Below are positions 34,198 through 46,326 of a stretch of 64,000 bases of DNA, one piece after another. Under the pieces are notes generated by a model that did not search any database, had not been told where the DNA came from, and was given only the letters and a program-made list of their open reading frames with translations. The stretch spans positions 23,202,336 to 23,266,335 of the forward strand of contig CM042962.1 of the NCBI GenBank assembly GCA_023678885.1, read 5' to 3'. Source of the stretch: Pogostemon cablin. Taxonomy: Eukaryota; Streptophyta; Magnoliopsida; Lamiales; Lamiaceae. Each line of letters opens with the position of its first letter. Position 1 is the stretch's first letter. The translations under genes were made by a program, and so were the position numbers.

Positions 34198-35385
34198 AAA
34201 TTCAAATTTTACATACCAATGAACCAAAATTCAAGAAATGTCGAATTCATACATCGAAAATGATGCTGGAAGTTCCGAAATAAAAATATTTTGTTTCTTC
34301 TACGATAATCGTGAATAAAATATGAATAAATTTCAAGTTCGATTTGATGAAGCTTGATAGAAACTAAAGAGCGTTGTTTTATTTGTAACCATGTATTTGA
34401 AAAAAGTTCAATAATTGGGCTGGAAGTCTAATTACTAATTGGGCTTTTGGATCACAACTAAGAATTCTTACACACATTTTTCTTTTTGTAATACATACAG
34501 TTGATTTTTGTCAGATGAAGAATCTCTTCAATTAGGAGCAAGGGTAGCTTGAGGAAACAACGGGAAGGTTCAAAGGATGCATTCAACCAAGATAGGAGGA
34601 TCTCGAGAAAACTCATTCAATCCAGAAGTTCAGCAAAACATAAGGACTGTGATGATGAAGACCTAGGGGTGTCAACGGACCGGGTCTGGGCTGGGTAGTT
34701 AACTACCCGGACCCGGACTATTTTTGGAGGACCTGCCCTGGACCCGCCCCGGACCCGTACGGGTCCTATATAATAGGACTCGTGCCCAGACCCATACGGG
34801 GCGGGTCTGCCCCTCCCTGCCCCTTTTTTTTAATAATTAATCCTAAAAAATTTAAATCATACAAAAATTATTCATATATTTAAATAAATAATCATAAGAA
34901 TATTAAATATAATTATAATTTAAAAATTATATATATATCATATAGTTATAAATAATTTTATGTATAAAATATAAAATAATTGTATAATATACATATATTA
35001 ACATAAAATATAATTATATATATATAAAATATAAATTAATCTTTAATATATTATATACGGGGCGGATCGGGGAATGGTTTAAGTTAATACCCGGACCCGT
35101 CGCACATATGTACAGGTCCGGGCCGGGCTGTCCCATTTCTCCTTTGGGCCGGGTCTGGGCAGACCCAAAATGTGCGGGGTGTGCCGGGTACCCGCAGGCC
35201 GAGGGCCCGTTGACACCCCTATGAAGACCAGACATATCTTTGAAAGAGAAGGGGTGTAGAGTCATTACTGCTACCTGCCTTAAGAGGTCGTGGGAGGGTT
35301 GGCTCTTGAAGGAGGGGCAGGGAAAAAGGGCGTGGACTAAATTAGGTATGAAGAAAATTCATTTTTAGTGCAAGATTAATTAAGA
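34198..35385. repeat. Tandem unit, copy I, last part
   Basis: It continues the sequence left at 26005 and matches 36805-37429 and 40347-40686. Near its end an Arg/Gly-rich reading (in copy II, IRGRGRGDSRRRSGSRGRGR at about 37305-37365) suggests a decayed 3' exon of a second gene on the plus strand. A hAT-type element (34664-35221) interrupts it. Confidence 0.7.
34664..35221. mobile_element. 558-bp non-autonomous hAT-type element
   Basis: The terminal inverted repeats TAGGGGTGTCAACGG and CCGTTGACACCCCTA are nearly perfect, and the 8-bp target duplication TGAAGACC (34656-34663, 35222-35229) is perfect. Copy II has the empty site ATGATGAAGACCAGACACG at about 37240. The ends are GC-rich (GGGTCTGGGC, CCCGGACCCG) around an AT-rich core. 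There is no transposase. Confidence 0.92.
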
Positions 35386-35785
35386 GGCATCCATTATTTC
35401 TCCAACAACAGTAGAGTACTTAATAGCTTTAGTTTGATGCCCAACCTTATTTATTTACACATTATATTTTACAGTTACTGGAAATTTTTTTATTGCAAAG
35501 CTCTTATTGCAGTGACGCAAAAGCTAGTGATTTAGACAGTTTGAATCCTGTATATATATAGGATGAAAGAAAGCCAGTAAAGTTATGGTATGCGAGCCAA
35601 TAGTAAGTTACATGATATGAAGTAATCAATACTCAGTTGCTCGGATTGAGAGGATTGAAACTAAATTGATGGAAGAGGCATTTTACACCCACTTCAAAGT
35701 TAATTCTCATTAAGAAATGACACAATTCTTTAATACAAATTAAAGTAAAAATAGTGAGGCAAAAAGGGCATGAAAAAGAAATTCA

Positions 35786-35961
35786 TCAACATTTAAGATT
35801 TCCAAAACTTTCCCCCGAGTAATAGGTTGTCCCAACCATAAGGCAAACTGTAGCACCTTGCACTACCACACGAGCACGCATTAGTTTCTTACCTAAGTGA
35901 GAATTTTCCAGTCTGAAACTAATTAAGTCAGTTGTGAGCGCTCCAGCCGTCCTTAAAGCAC
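35786..35961 (-). pseudogene. HIG1-domain last exon, copy II
   Basis: On the minus strand, after an intact acceptor TTTCAG, the exon reads GALRTAGALTTDLISFRLEN then LGKKLMRARVVVQGAT and YYSGE, ending in a stop. This is the second half of a HIG1 domain (two membrane segments with the MRxRV-x2-QG motif between them), as in HIGD2/Rcf-type respiratory supercomplex factors. It is an isolated exon without the rest of the gene. Confidence 0.75.
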
Positions 35962-36159
35962 CTGAAACACAAAACCCCACGTCGATTCAAATGAACAAAT
36001 AATATAATTTGGTTCAATTGTTTTGAGTGGTAAAATTCCACATGAAGAAATGTGTTGGTGTCTACCATGTATATTGAGGCACATTAATCATCATCATACA
36101 TAGTTAGCAAAATTTCCCAACATTTAAGTGAGGCAAAAAGGGCATGAAAAAGAAATTCA

Positions 36160-36335
36160 TCAACATTTAAGATTTTCAAAACTTTCCCCTGAGTAATAGG
36201 TTATCCCAACCATAAGGACAATTGTAGCACCTTGCACTACCACATGAGCACGCATTAGTTTCTGACCTAAGTGAGAATTTCCCAGTCTGAAACTAATTAA
36301 GTCATCTGTGAGCGCTCCAGCCGTCCTTAAAGCAC
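36160..36335 (-). pseudogene. HIG1-domain last exon, copy II, duplicate
   Basis: It arose by the internal 374-bp duplication and reads GALRTAGALTDDLISFRLGN and LGQKLMRAHVVVQGATI. The acceptor TTTCAG is intact. It differs from its neighbour at a dozen or so positions. Confidence 0.75.
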
Positions 36336-37790
36336 CTGAAACACAAAACCCCACGTCGATTCAAATGAACAAACAATATAATTTTGTTCAATTGTTTTGA
36401 GTGGTAAAATTCCACATGAAGAATTGTGTTGGTTTCTACCATGTACATTGAGGCACATTAATCATCATCATACATAGTTAGCAAAATTTCAATAATCATA
36501 TAATAACAGGAAAAAAATTATCAAACAAATACAATTGTTCAACACAACTTATAAAAACACAATGTATAAAAAAACACTTGAAAATGTTGATCGTAGTTAC
36601 AGCTAACAAACCAATAGATATAAGTAATCATAAAGGCATGTCAAATCTATTCCTAAAGCACAAGACAAACATAGACACCACCCTTCCTCCTCCCTGTACC
36701 CAAAAATACATATACTCCCTCCGACAATACATACGAGCTTTCTTTTTTGTTCGTCACAAAACTACTTGCACACCACCAAATTGAAAACAATCCACAATAT
36801 TAACAATGCTGGAAAACAATGCTATAAGTTCCGAAATATAATTTTTTTCTGCTACGGTCATCGCAAAGGAAATAAGAATAAATTTCGAGTTCGATTCGAT
36901 GAAGCTTGATAGAAATTAAAGATCATTGTTTATTTGTAACCACGTATTTGAAGAAAATTCAATAATTGGGCTGGAAGACTAATTACTAATTGGGCTTTTG
37001 GATCACAACAAAGAATTCTTGCACACATTTTTCTTTTTGTAATACATACAGTTAGTTTTTATTATTTTAAAATGAATAAGGTATATTTGTATCCTTTTAT
37101 CTAATGAGGAATCTCTTCCATTAGGAGCAGGGGCAACTCTGAGGAAACAACAGAAAGGTTCAAAGTATGCATTCAGAAATGGACAAGGAGAATCTCGAGA
37201 AAACTCATTCAATCCCTAAAGTTTAGTGAAACACGAGTATGATGATGAAGACCAGACACGTCTTGGAAAAAGGAGGGGTGTACAGTCATTGCGGCTACCT
37301 GCCATCAGAGGTCGTGGGAGGGGCGACTCACGTAGGAGAAGTGGCTCTCGAGGGAGGGGCAGGGAAAGAGGGAATGAATGAAACTAAGCATGAAGAAAGT
37401 CTATAGTTTAGTGAGAGATTAATTAAGATGGCATGCAACATCAGGGGAATATTCTCTATTTTAATATTGCTTGTTTGAAAAGCTCTCATTGCAATGATGC
37501 AAAGGTTAGTAATTTAAACAGTCTAAAGCCTGCATATCTATAGGATGAAAGAAAGCCAATAAAGTTATAGTATGCGAGCAAATAGTAAGTTACATAATAT
37601 GAAGTAATCAATACTCAGTTGCTCAAATTGAAAGGATTGAAACTAAATTGATGGAAGAGGCTCATGCGTTTTGCACCCACTTCCAAGTAAATTCTCATCA
37701 AGAAATAACACGATCCTTTTATACAAATTAAAGTAAAAATAGTGAAGCAGAAAGAGCACGAAAAAGAAATTCATCATCTTTTAAGATTTC

Positions 37791-37949
37791 CAAACCTTTT
37801 CCCCCGAGTAATAGGTTGTCCCGACCCTAAGGGCAACTGTAGCACCTTGCACTACCACACGAGCATGCATTAGTTTTTGACCCAAGTGAGAATTTCTCTG
37901 TCTGAAACTAATTAAGCCAACTGTGAGAACACCCGCCGTCATTAAAGCA
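37791..37949 (-). pseudogene. HIG1-domain last exon, copy III
   Basis: The open minus-strand reading contains MTAGVLTVGLISFRQRNSH, then LGQKLMHARVVVQGATVALR and YYSGEKVWKS before the stop. The splice acceptor has been lost (AG changed to AA next to GTGCTTTAA), so it is unlikely to be spliced in. It retains the best end of the protein. Confidence 0.75.
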
Positions 37950-38214
37950 CTTAAAACACAAAATCCCTCGTCGATTCAAATGAACAAACAATATAATTTG
38001 GTTCAATTGTTTTGAGTGGTAAAATTACACACCAAAAAATGTGCTGGTATCTACCATATACTTCAGACACATTAATCATCATCATATATAGTTAACAAAA
38101 TTTCAATCATCATATAATAACAGGAAAAAAATTATCAAACAAATACAATTGTTCAACACAACTTATAAAAAATGTATAAAAAAAATACTTGAAAATGCTG
38201 ATCATAGTTAGAGC

Positions 38215-39432
38215 TAGGGCTGGTAAAAAATACTGAAATTTCAGTATACCATTTTCATATCGAAAAATATCGATTTTACCGAAATTTTAGGTATGCCGAA
38301 GTTTTTGGTAAGGTATGATACCGTATTGAAAATTTTGGTACGATAAAGGTACATAAATAATCAATACCGCTGTATTTCAGTATATACCGAAATACCAAAA
38401 AATATTCAATTTTTGGGTAATATGATATGGTATACCATACTACATGATATATGCAATTATAATAATTATTTATATATTATAATTTTTAATTAAATTATAT
38501 ATATACACTATTTAATTAAAAGATTAAATCTAAAATTCAACTGTATATTTCACAATTATAAATGGGTGATAAAGTTGATTGGCTTTCATGATATCTTGTA
38601 ATACTTCTTTTTTAATTACGTAGTTATATCCTATATAAAATTTTAAAGTGTTGATTTTAATATATATTCCATATGGTTATTGTGTAGATCTTTTGGGTAC
38701 TATTTATTTAATGACAAACACTTAGGTTGGGTTTGGATGGAATGATTTGAGGAGAGATTTATAAATCGGCTAATTTAATGACAAAATATTAAACAATTTA
38801 TGCACTATTTATTAATTAATTATGTAAACTCTATTACTTTTTAGTACATAAAAAATTACTCTTTAGCACATAAATTGTTACTCTTATAAATTAAAAAAAT
38901 TACTCTTCAAATTCTGATAAATCCTGATTTATCGATTACTTTTTAGTACATGAAAAAATTACTCTTTGAAGATATAAATTATTACTCTTCTGTATAAAAA
39001 TTATTACTCTTCAAAGAGTAATTTTTTATATACTAAAGAGTAATTTAAAAAAAATTAGGGTTTACATGTAAAGTCGGTTTACATGAGATTCACTCTTATT
39101 TAATTTGTTCGCTTGTGGATTGTCGTATATTTTTTTATTATGAATTTGTTATCTATTGGAATTTGTTTTATAGCTATCTTTCACTTTTCTAGTACAATTT
39201 TAATTAGATTTATTGAATTTTAGGTGCATAACAGCATAGCAAACTATCTAATAAGACGGTATATACCGATATTTTAGGTATGATATGGTATACCGAAATA
39301 TCGGTAAGCAGAAGGTATACTATTTTTCTATACTGAAATATCGATATACCGAACTATGGTTATATATCAAAAATTTCGGTACGATATATGGTATGACCAA
39401 AAATCTTCGGTATGCCATACTGCCCACCCCTA
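38215..39432. mobile_element. 1.2-kb non-autonomous hAT-type element rich in CGGTATACC motifs
   Basis: The ends are TAGGGCTGGTAAAAAATAC and, at the right, CTGCCCACCCCTA. The target duplication is GTTAGAGC / GTTACAGC (7 of 8). Copy I has the single empty site AATAGTTACAGCTAACAAACC at about 24868. Both subterminal regions (about 38225-38450 and 39240-39420) are packed with variants of GGTATACCGAAATATCGGTA, which look like transposase-binding repeats. The AT-rich core has no coding content. Confidence 0.9.
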
Positions 39433-39895
39433 GTTACAGCTAACAAACCAACAGATATAAGCAATCATAAAGGCATGTCAAATTTTTCCTATAGCACAAG
39501 ACAAACATAGACAACCCTTCCCCCACCCTGCACCCAAAAATACATATATTCCCTCCGACAATACATACGAACTTTCTTTTTTGTTCTTCCCAAAACTACT
39601 TGCACACCACCAAATTGAAAACAATCCACAATATTAACACCCTCACATTATCACAATGCTACAATCACCTACTTTCTCCGCTATAATTGGAAAAAATCAA
39701 CAATTATACACTTTATTCCATAAAAACACCCAAATTATCCCATTCTTTTTCTTACACCATTGCACAAAAAATAACTTATTCTTAATTTACATATCCAAGA
39801 ATGCGTGCATGTATTCCTGAGATAGAGGGAGTACAAGATAAGATGAGATAAGACAATACAGATTTCTAGGCACAGTAACTCTTAAAGAAATTTAC

Positions 39896-39932
39896 CAATA
39901 GGAACGAGCGGGTTCCTAACATGCTTTTTCTC
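39896..39932 (-). pseudogene. Penultimate HIG1-type exon, copy III
   Basis: The minus-strand acceptor TTTCAG, 37 nt reading EKKHVRNPLVPI plus the first base of a Gly codon, then the donor GTAAAT. The phase joins exactly to the GT-starting last exon (PIG then ALRTAG), which confirms that the two exons belong together. No exon further upstream was identified. Confidence 0.75.
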
Positions 39933-40686
39933 CTGAAATAGGCCTTCTAATTCCGAATTAACATCCCACATCTGATCAATTTTTACTAAAGTTAATAAGG
40001 TTTTGTTTAATTTTTTTAAGTAAAAAAAAAGCAGTTCAAACATGTGCTGAGAATACTGAGATAATCCTACATATCTTAAAATGCTCTTTTATTTCAAGTA
40101 ATCAAGTGTATGCACATCGCTCCTATATTTAGAACTAATAACCTATGTAAAATGCAACCACGTCTAGTCCCAAATCAAAATTCCGCGCTACCTCTTAAAT
40201 AAAAATTAAAAGAAACGTTTAAATTCAAAGGGCTTTTGTATATGACCAGAGTGAAATCAATGGAATCATAGATTTAATATGAAGATCATTGAGAAGGTAA
40301 TGAATGCTAAGTTTACTTCAAATTATCATGAATCTCAAATATCTAAAAATTCAAATTTTACTTACCCATGAACCAAAATATCAAGAAATATCGAATTCAT
40401 ACCTCGAAAACGATGCTGGAAGTTCCGAAATATAAATATTTTATTTATGCTACGGTCATCGCAAAGAAAATAAGAATAAATTTTGAGTTCGATTTGATGA
40501 AGCTTGATAGAAATTAAAGAGCGTTGTTTTATTTGTAACCACGTATTTGAAGAAAATTTAATAATTGGGCTGGAAGCCTAATTACTAATTGGGCTTTTGG
40601 ATCACAACTAAGAATTCTTACACACATTTTTCTTTTTGTAATACATACAGTTAGTTTTTATTAATTTGTTAAAAGGAATAAGGTAT

Positions 40687-42394
40687 ATTTTACTTATACA
40701 ACCATTTGAAACTGTAGCTAAGTAAGTCCCTGTGAATACCAAATATCACTAAGCCTACATGCAAGATGAGGCAAAATAATCAAAACAAATATCCAATCAA
40801 ACACATATCAAAAGAGTCAATTCTTGATAATAACGATGCCATTTATTATTGCCAAACCCCAATTGCAAGGCTAATTTTCAGAACCGTTCAGAATATACTT
40901 ACAGCTGTTGTTTTCCAAATTTCAGCTTGATCAAACTGTCATTCCGTCTGAAATATTCCGATGACCCAATCCGCTCAGAGGCTGGGCTCGAATCGAAGAA
41001 CCCTAGAAATAGGAATTCAAATATTTTCAAGCAAGAGGAAAAGAAATGATAAAGTGGTGTAGGAGAGGATGGGCGTGGTGAGGTGTGCTTTGCAGATGGG
41101 CGTATGTTTCAGTAGTTAGGGAGGAAAATTTAAATTGGAATTGAAATCATTGAATCGACTAAGTTAGGGTTCAAGTTTTAAGCCTTAACTATAAGTCAGA
41201 GAGGGACTCTAGGGTTATGGCCCCGATCGTTCCTTGTTTGATTTTTTTTCTTGAATCAAATAAAATTGGGCCGATTTATTTTTCTTTGGGCTTTCAAAGC
41301 CCAATTATCTTCCACCCACTCAAATGTTCATCTCCTTTGTAATATTAATGTATGGTTTTATACCAAAATATGAGTGGAGAAAGTGTGGATATTTTGTAAT
41401 TAAATTAGAGTTTTGTTTCTTGTGTAACATACGCATATTTAAAGATATAATATTTTGTTTTAATTGACATACAATTTAAATAATAAATGTATTATTTTTT
41501 AATTGAAAATGTCGATCGAAATGGGTGTATAGTATTAACTAGGTTGCTCCCCCTCTGCCTCAGGCTCTACCATGAGTTTCAAGTAAGAGATTTGCAGTCT
41601 AAACTTGTATTTTCATCCCATCTGTAATATGATACAAACAGACTACACATATAGCCACAAAATCATTTTGTAGGTCATCATAGTTGAAGTTTTAAACATG
41701 GTTTTCATGCTTAAAAAAGTAATAATAATAATCTATTACTATATACAAACTGTGCATTCATATAATAGGAGAAAATGAAATCTGCTGTGGCAATGAAACA
41801 TTAACTCATACTCATGACAATGATATGCAAATTGAGGCAATCATCTGAAGAACGAATAACCATTTCCGTGAATAGGGAAGCCCAAAACGAATCAAGCAAT
41901 CCATTCTCTCAATTCTTGAAGCTCAAACATCAATCTAAAGTTTTATTCCGCACACTAATCTACTACCTCAATTTAACTACATAATGAATCTGGACTTGAA
42001 TCAACAACACCAACACACTAAAAATCGCAAAAATCTACATCGTAAAAATTAATCATAACACTGGTTTCACACTCCACTACAGCTAATCACCCCGATATAA
42101 ATCATATATACAAGTATGAACGTCTGAATTCCCACACCATTCCTTTTATCTTTCTCCACAATCTTCACCAAGATTTTCCATTTCCCAATTCTAACACCAC
42201 TAAAACAGATCCCATCCTGGTTTTATATTCAAATTTTCATCAAATCAAACATTAAATCTTTGAAATACTAAGATTTTAGCATCCAAACATAATATTTCAG
42301 ATACATATTAGGAGTCACACATTAGATTTCATATTCATTAGCATCAAAATAGAAACACGCAAAAAGACCCAGACAGACAGAGACGGCCGTCTAC
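40687..42394. other. Non-coding region between tandem array and RPS25 fragment
   Basis: No gene is recognisable. On the minus strand at about 40905-41030 a GC-richer stretch ends in CTGTAAGTAT, a good splice donor, so it may be a 5' UTR exon of the HIG1-type gene. The remainder is AT-rich. Confidence 0.3.
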
Positions 42395-42454
42395 CTTCTT
42401 CTGCTTGCCACCACCGGATTTTGCCAGCTTAGATGAAGGTGGAAGAGGGGGCAG
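42395..42454 (-). pseudogene. Fragment of ribosomal protein S25 exon 1
   Basis: The minus strand reads LPPLPPSSKLAKSGGGKQKK, then a GT splice donor (GTAGACGG). Cytosolic RPS25 (eS25) starts with a Lys/Pro-rich segment followed by SSKPAKSGGGKQKK and an intron in this place. Here the start codon region is frameshifted (the ATG at about 42470 is out of frame), and I cannot find the KKWSKGK continuation downstream. The intron donor argues for a genomic duplicate rather than a retrocopy. Confidence 0.65.
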
Positions 42455-44524
42455 ATTGGGATTATTCCATTAGCTGATGACGTTCACCGGAAGGCTTGAC
42501 GATGGTGGAAGAGCCCAACCCTTTGTTAGCGTCGGCAATATAGAAAGTAGGGGGAGAGAAGTACAGGCAGAAGAGTAGGGGCAGAGAGAATATTGGAATG
42601 AATTTTACTTTGTCTTATATTTTTATCCTTAGTTTACAAAAGATTTTCAAATAAGTCCCTACAATACATTAAAATAACAACACGGGCACCAAATTCTTAA
42701 AATTAAGTGGAAAAAACAACTCATTGCCAAATTAGTGAACACTTCCACATCTCATCAATTCCTCCAGTATCCCGTCTGCAAAATGACCGGAGGTGTGTCA
42801 GCCTCCGGCCATAATCTCCCTCGGAATATACCTGTTTTCGCCTAATCTTTACTGGTTCTTTACCCTCCGGTGACTGATTCTTTGTTTATTTTTGTTCACT
42901 TATTTTACTTATGTTACTATATCTATACTATATGTTATGTATTTTCTGTTACTCAGTGGTTGAGATCCATTTTCTCTCGCTGAGATTATAACAGAGAAGG
43001 TGAGTTACGACTGATTCTGCATGTAAATAAACTCTATTTATATAGTATTCTTCTTGCATTTCATGTTTAAATTACATGGTAAGCTCTCTTTGCTACTTCT
43101 GAAACTGATTCTGCACTTTACCTTCTTCGTGTTTCACTGTATACTAGATGTTCAAATGAAGATGTCTGTACTGATATAATAAACAGGGAAATTAAAACTT
43201 TAGATGTTAAATTGATACTTGGAAGTTATCAACAGTTGAACCCATTACAGAATTAATTGCTAATCTCTGTGCAAAATCATATTATCATCATTTCACCTTT
43301 AGTCTTTATTATTTATTTTTAATTAAGGGGCTCCTTGTGTGGTGGGTTTAAAGGTCTAACCCTTGTTGGTCGGTTGAGTTATCATGATTTACCTTCCTCA
43401 CAAGTTGTCAAGTCGGAGTGCGGGGACGCCTTGGTCTGGGCGAAACCACCTTTTTGCACAATTAATTGCTAATCTTATTATCAGTATGTTAGTGTATGTT
43501 TTCATTTATAGTAAGTTGTTCTATTTCAATCGACAGAAATACGCTCTTACCGTCTTTCTACATGGATACTGAGGAAGAAGATCGGACCCTTTCTTTTATT
43601 GCTTTCTTTCCATCATCACTTTTCATTGAAGAAGGCTTGCTTTGAGTACCTATTTATTTTCCATTGGTACGTTTTGAGTACCTATTTACTATTGGTTTAT
43701 AAGGATTATTCACTAGTCGAAAGCTGGTTGACAAAACCTGGTGTAGGATGAAGGCATTCAGTGTTTTCGGTATAGTCATACCAACACTTTTTTTAGTTTA
43801 AGCTTTTGCATTCTTCGCTCCATCTAGCTATCTTTTCTTTAAAGGTTTTGGTTCGTTGAGTTTATCCCCTCATTTGATCTGAAAACTGTAGTGTAAGAAA
43901 TTATCTTTTTCAAGATCTGAAATGGAGTAATTATTTTCTTCATTTAATCCTTTATTATCACACTTGAGTTGAATGCTGGTTAAAAGTTATTTTTCTGACA
44001 TGATGCACAGGAAGGCCATCGATATGAGTGCTCCCGACTTCATATTTGGTCAGCCAACAAGAGAGCAATAGCTCTAATAGCACTACTGAAGGGATTAAAT
44101 GAATGTGATTGCATTGTGCTTATTTTTTCTAATATGTAAAGTCACTCTGCTTCTATCATTCTTTGGAGCTTGATATAAAAATATATATTAATTCATCAAG
44201 AGGTCTCATTTTAAGAGCAACTTCAATGACACAGATTAATCCTATGTGTAGATTAATCCATGTGGTCGCTTCCACATTCTGCATTGAGAAAAACATATCT
44301 GGGAAATTTCAAAACTTGGTTGATCATATAAAGCATACCATTGTTTGTCATTGGAAACTTCAGATTTTAGGTTTTTGATGTAATTGATACTTGATCCTGC
44401 TGTTGAAACTGGAAGTGACTGAACCATGTTCCCATTTTCAGTAGCTTTTGTATGAGATATAAATGAACCACCTATTTTCTACTGAAGAAGGGAGTAGTAA
44501 AGTGAAAATGCTTGAACTCAAATC
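42455..44524. other. Mostly non-coding; two short anomalous stretches
   Basis: Positions 43325-43456 are GC-richer with phrases such as CATGATTTACCTTCCTCAC and GGGGACGCCTTGGTCTGGGC; they look like a short dispersed repeat, possibly SINE-like, but this is not proven. At 44009-44138, after an AG acceptor, 42 codons are open (EGHRYECSRLHIWSANKRAI and on) and end in TAA. I do not recognise the product. Confidence 0.3.
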
Positions 44525-44533
44525 CAGTCCTGT

Positions 44534-44537
<4 letters not shown>

Positions 44538-44608
<71 letters not shown>
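44538..44608. repeat. (TA)n microsatellite followed by (TG)n
   Basis: About 34 TA units are followed by GTGTGTGT. Open frames across it are artefacts. Confidence 0.95.
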
Positions 44609-44615
<7 letters not shown>

Positions 44616-44952
44616 ATATTCGGCTTGCTCTGCTTCATAAATGAGACCTTCTGCTGAAGGGTGGGGCTGCAATTTGTTACTTCCTTGTTACTAGCCTAGG
44701 ATCATAAACCAAGAATTGTAGTTATTATCTACGGAGTATTCCTGATAGCTAAATTATGGACTCTGTGAAGCATTTAGAAACTAGGATTTCTACCTTTCTT
44801 TCATGTATATATTAATATGTTACACAGGCATACTTCTCTACTATCATCAATCTGAAGGTATCACAATAAGAATCCAGGACATACAGGGAAAAGAGAAGAG
44901 CGGGCATTCCAATGTTAGTAGTATTTGAGAATGGTATACTGCTTACAATGTA

Positions 44953-45198
44953 CTTTCTCCATCTCATACTTATCTGCACCGATACTGTAGAAACGGAGTT
45001 TAAGAAAAGTTGTTTTTTGACTAATTTTATTGACTTTTTAGGGGTATTGTGGTATTTTTAGGTAATAAATAAATTATAAAGTATGTTATGTGTGTTAGGT
45101 GGGAGTGGTATTTTTAAAATTAAGATAACTTTTGAGGTTTTTGGTTAATGTGAAATTTTCTTTTTTGGGTGGTGTTGATAAGTGTGGGACGGAAGGAG
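44953..45198. mobile_element. Stowaway-like MITE (family B)
   Basis: It starts CTTTCTCCATCTCATACTT and ends GTGGGACGGAAGGAG, with TA on both sides. It shares ACGGAGTTTAAGAAAAGTTG and TTTTTGACTAATTTTATTGA with the copies in the palindrome arms and at 54368. Confidence 0.8.
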
Positions 45199-45764
45199 TA
45201 TTTTTTATTGGAAGTCAAGTGACCTTTGGCACCTACGATTGAGGTGTCCATGAAAAAATAGATAGGGAAATTTACAAAAATGTCACTTTCAATACATTTT
45301 TTTTAAATATGCCACCTACCATAATTTTTTTTCAAATTTGGCACTTTTTATATTTTTTTGACCCAAATACCCTTTTAACTCATTAAACCCCATTTTTCTT
45401 CTCTTTCAACATTTTGCCTTATTCTCTCTTATCACTAATCGTTCTTCTTCAAAAATTTTAAAGATTTGAGAAGGCCACAGCACAACGCATTGCACACACG
45501 AGAAAAGCGACAATGGCACAATGCAACCCAATATGAATATAGGTTAGTAAAGCTTACAATTTATTTTTCATAAACTAAATTTAGGGTTTTTGTGAAAATT
45601 AACATGTGAGTACTTATGTTGGGATGTTGTTATTTTGGTGTTTGATTAGATGAATAAGAATTTTTATATCACCTGACATATTTAGAATATTGATTAACAC
45701 ACATATTGTGAATATTTTGGTAAAAATCTAAACTTTGAGGTATAGAAATCACAATTTGCAAAGA

Positions 45765-46210
45765 GTCGCATGACAGGTTGCGTGACAGATTGCGCGTAAG
45801 GTCGCACACACCTTCAGTAAGTAGTCACTTGTAAGTCACACGAATGATCGCGTAAACAGTCGCTAGTGGGTCGCGTAGTTATTTGCGTTCATGGTCGCAT
45901 GAATGGTTGGTTGATTAGTCGCATGAGTAGTCGCTTAGTTAGTCGCGTGTATGGTCGCTTGAGTAGTTACGTGTATGGTTGCTTGAGTAATTACGTGCAT
46001 AGTCACTTGATTAGTCGCATGAATAGTCGCACGCGTGCATGGTCGCTTGGTTAGTTGCATTTATGGTGGCATGTGTAGTAGTGTGCATATTTACTTGAGT
46101 AGTGATGCATGGCGTGAAGAGTCACGTGCACGGTCGCTTGGTTAATCGCTTGCATAGTTGCATATGTAGTCGCATGAATAGTAGCTTGATTAGTCGCGTG
46201 AGTAGTTAGT
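45765..46210. repeat. 12-bp minisatellite, left block of the MULE
   Basis: Tandem units of about 12 bp with the core GTCGC (GTCGCATGAATA, GTCGCTTGAGTA and similar) fill about 440 bp. The 12-bp period keeps a reading frame open for four-residue repeats, which explains spurious frames here. Confidence 0.85.
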
Positions 46211-46326
46211 CACCTACACATGATTTGTCAAGCATATAAACAAATGAGGCTATACGTAAATAATGTATACATAATGTTTAACGTTATTTTAATATTAAAT
46301 ATATATATCGAATTTCATATAAGATT

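Larger units (their letters stand above)
35386..37429 (-). repeat. Tandem unit, copy II
   Basis: It is collinear with copies I and III, with two rearrangements. A 374-bp segment carrying the HIG1 exon is itself tandemly duplicated (starts at 35754 and 36128). About 770 bp including the penultimate exon are deleted at about 36805 relative to copy III. Confidence 0.8.
37430..40686 (-). repeat. Tandem unit, copy III
   Basis: This is the most complete copy: 3' flank, last HIG1 exon, intron, penultimate exon, and upstream sequence up to AATAAGGTATATTTTACTT at about 40677-40695, after which similarity to copy II ends. It lacks the copia, Mutator-like and MITE insertions of copy I but carries its own hAT-type element (38215-39432). 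Confidence 0.8.

Noticed and set aside
43325..43456. Possible SINE or RNA gene
   Set aside because: The GC-richer block resembles a dispersed repeat, but I could not find a clear A box, B box or tail. It is noted only within the region entry.
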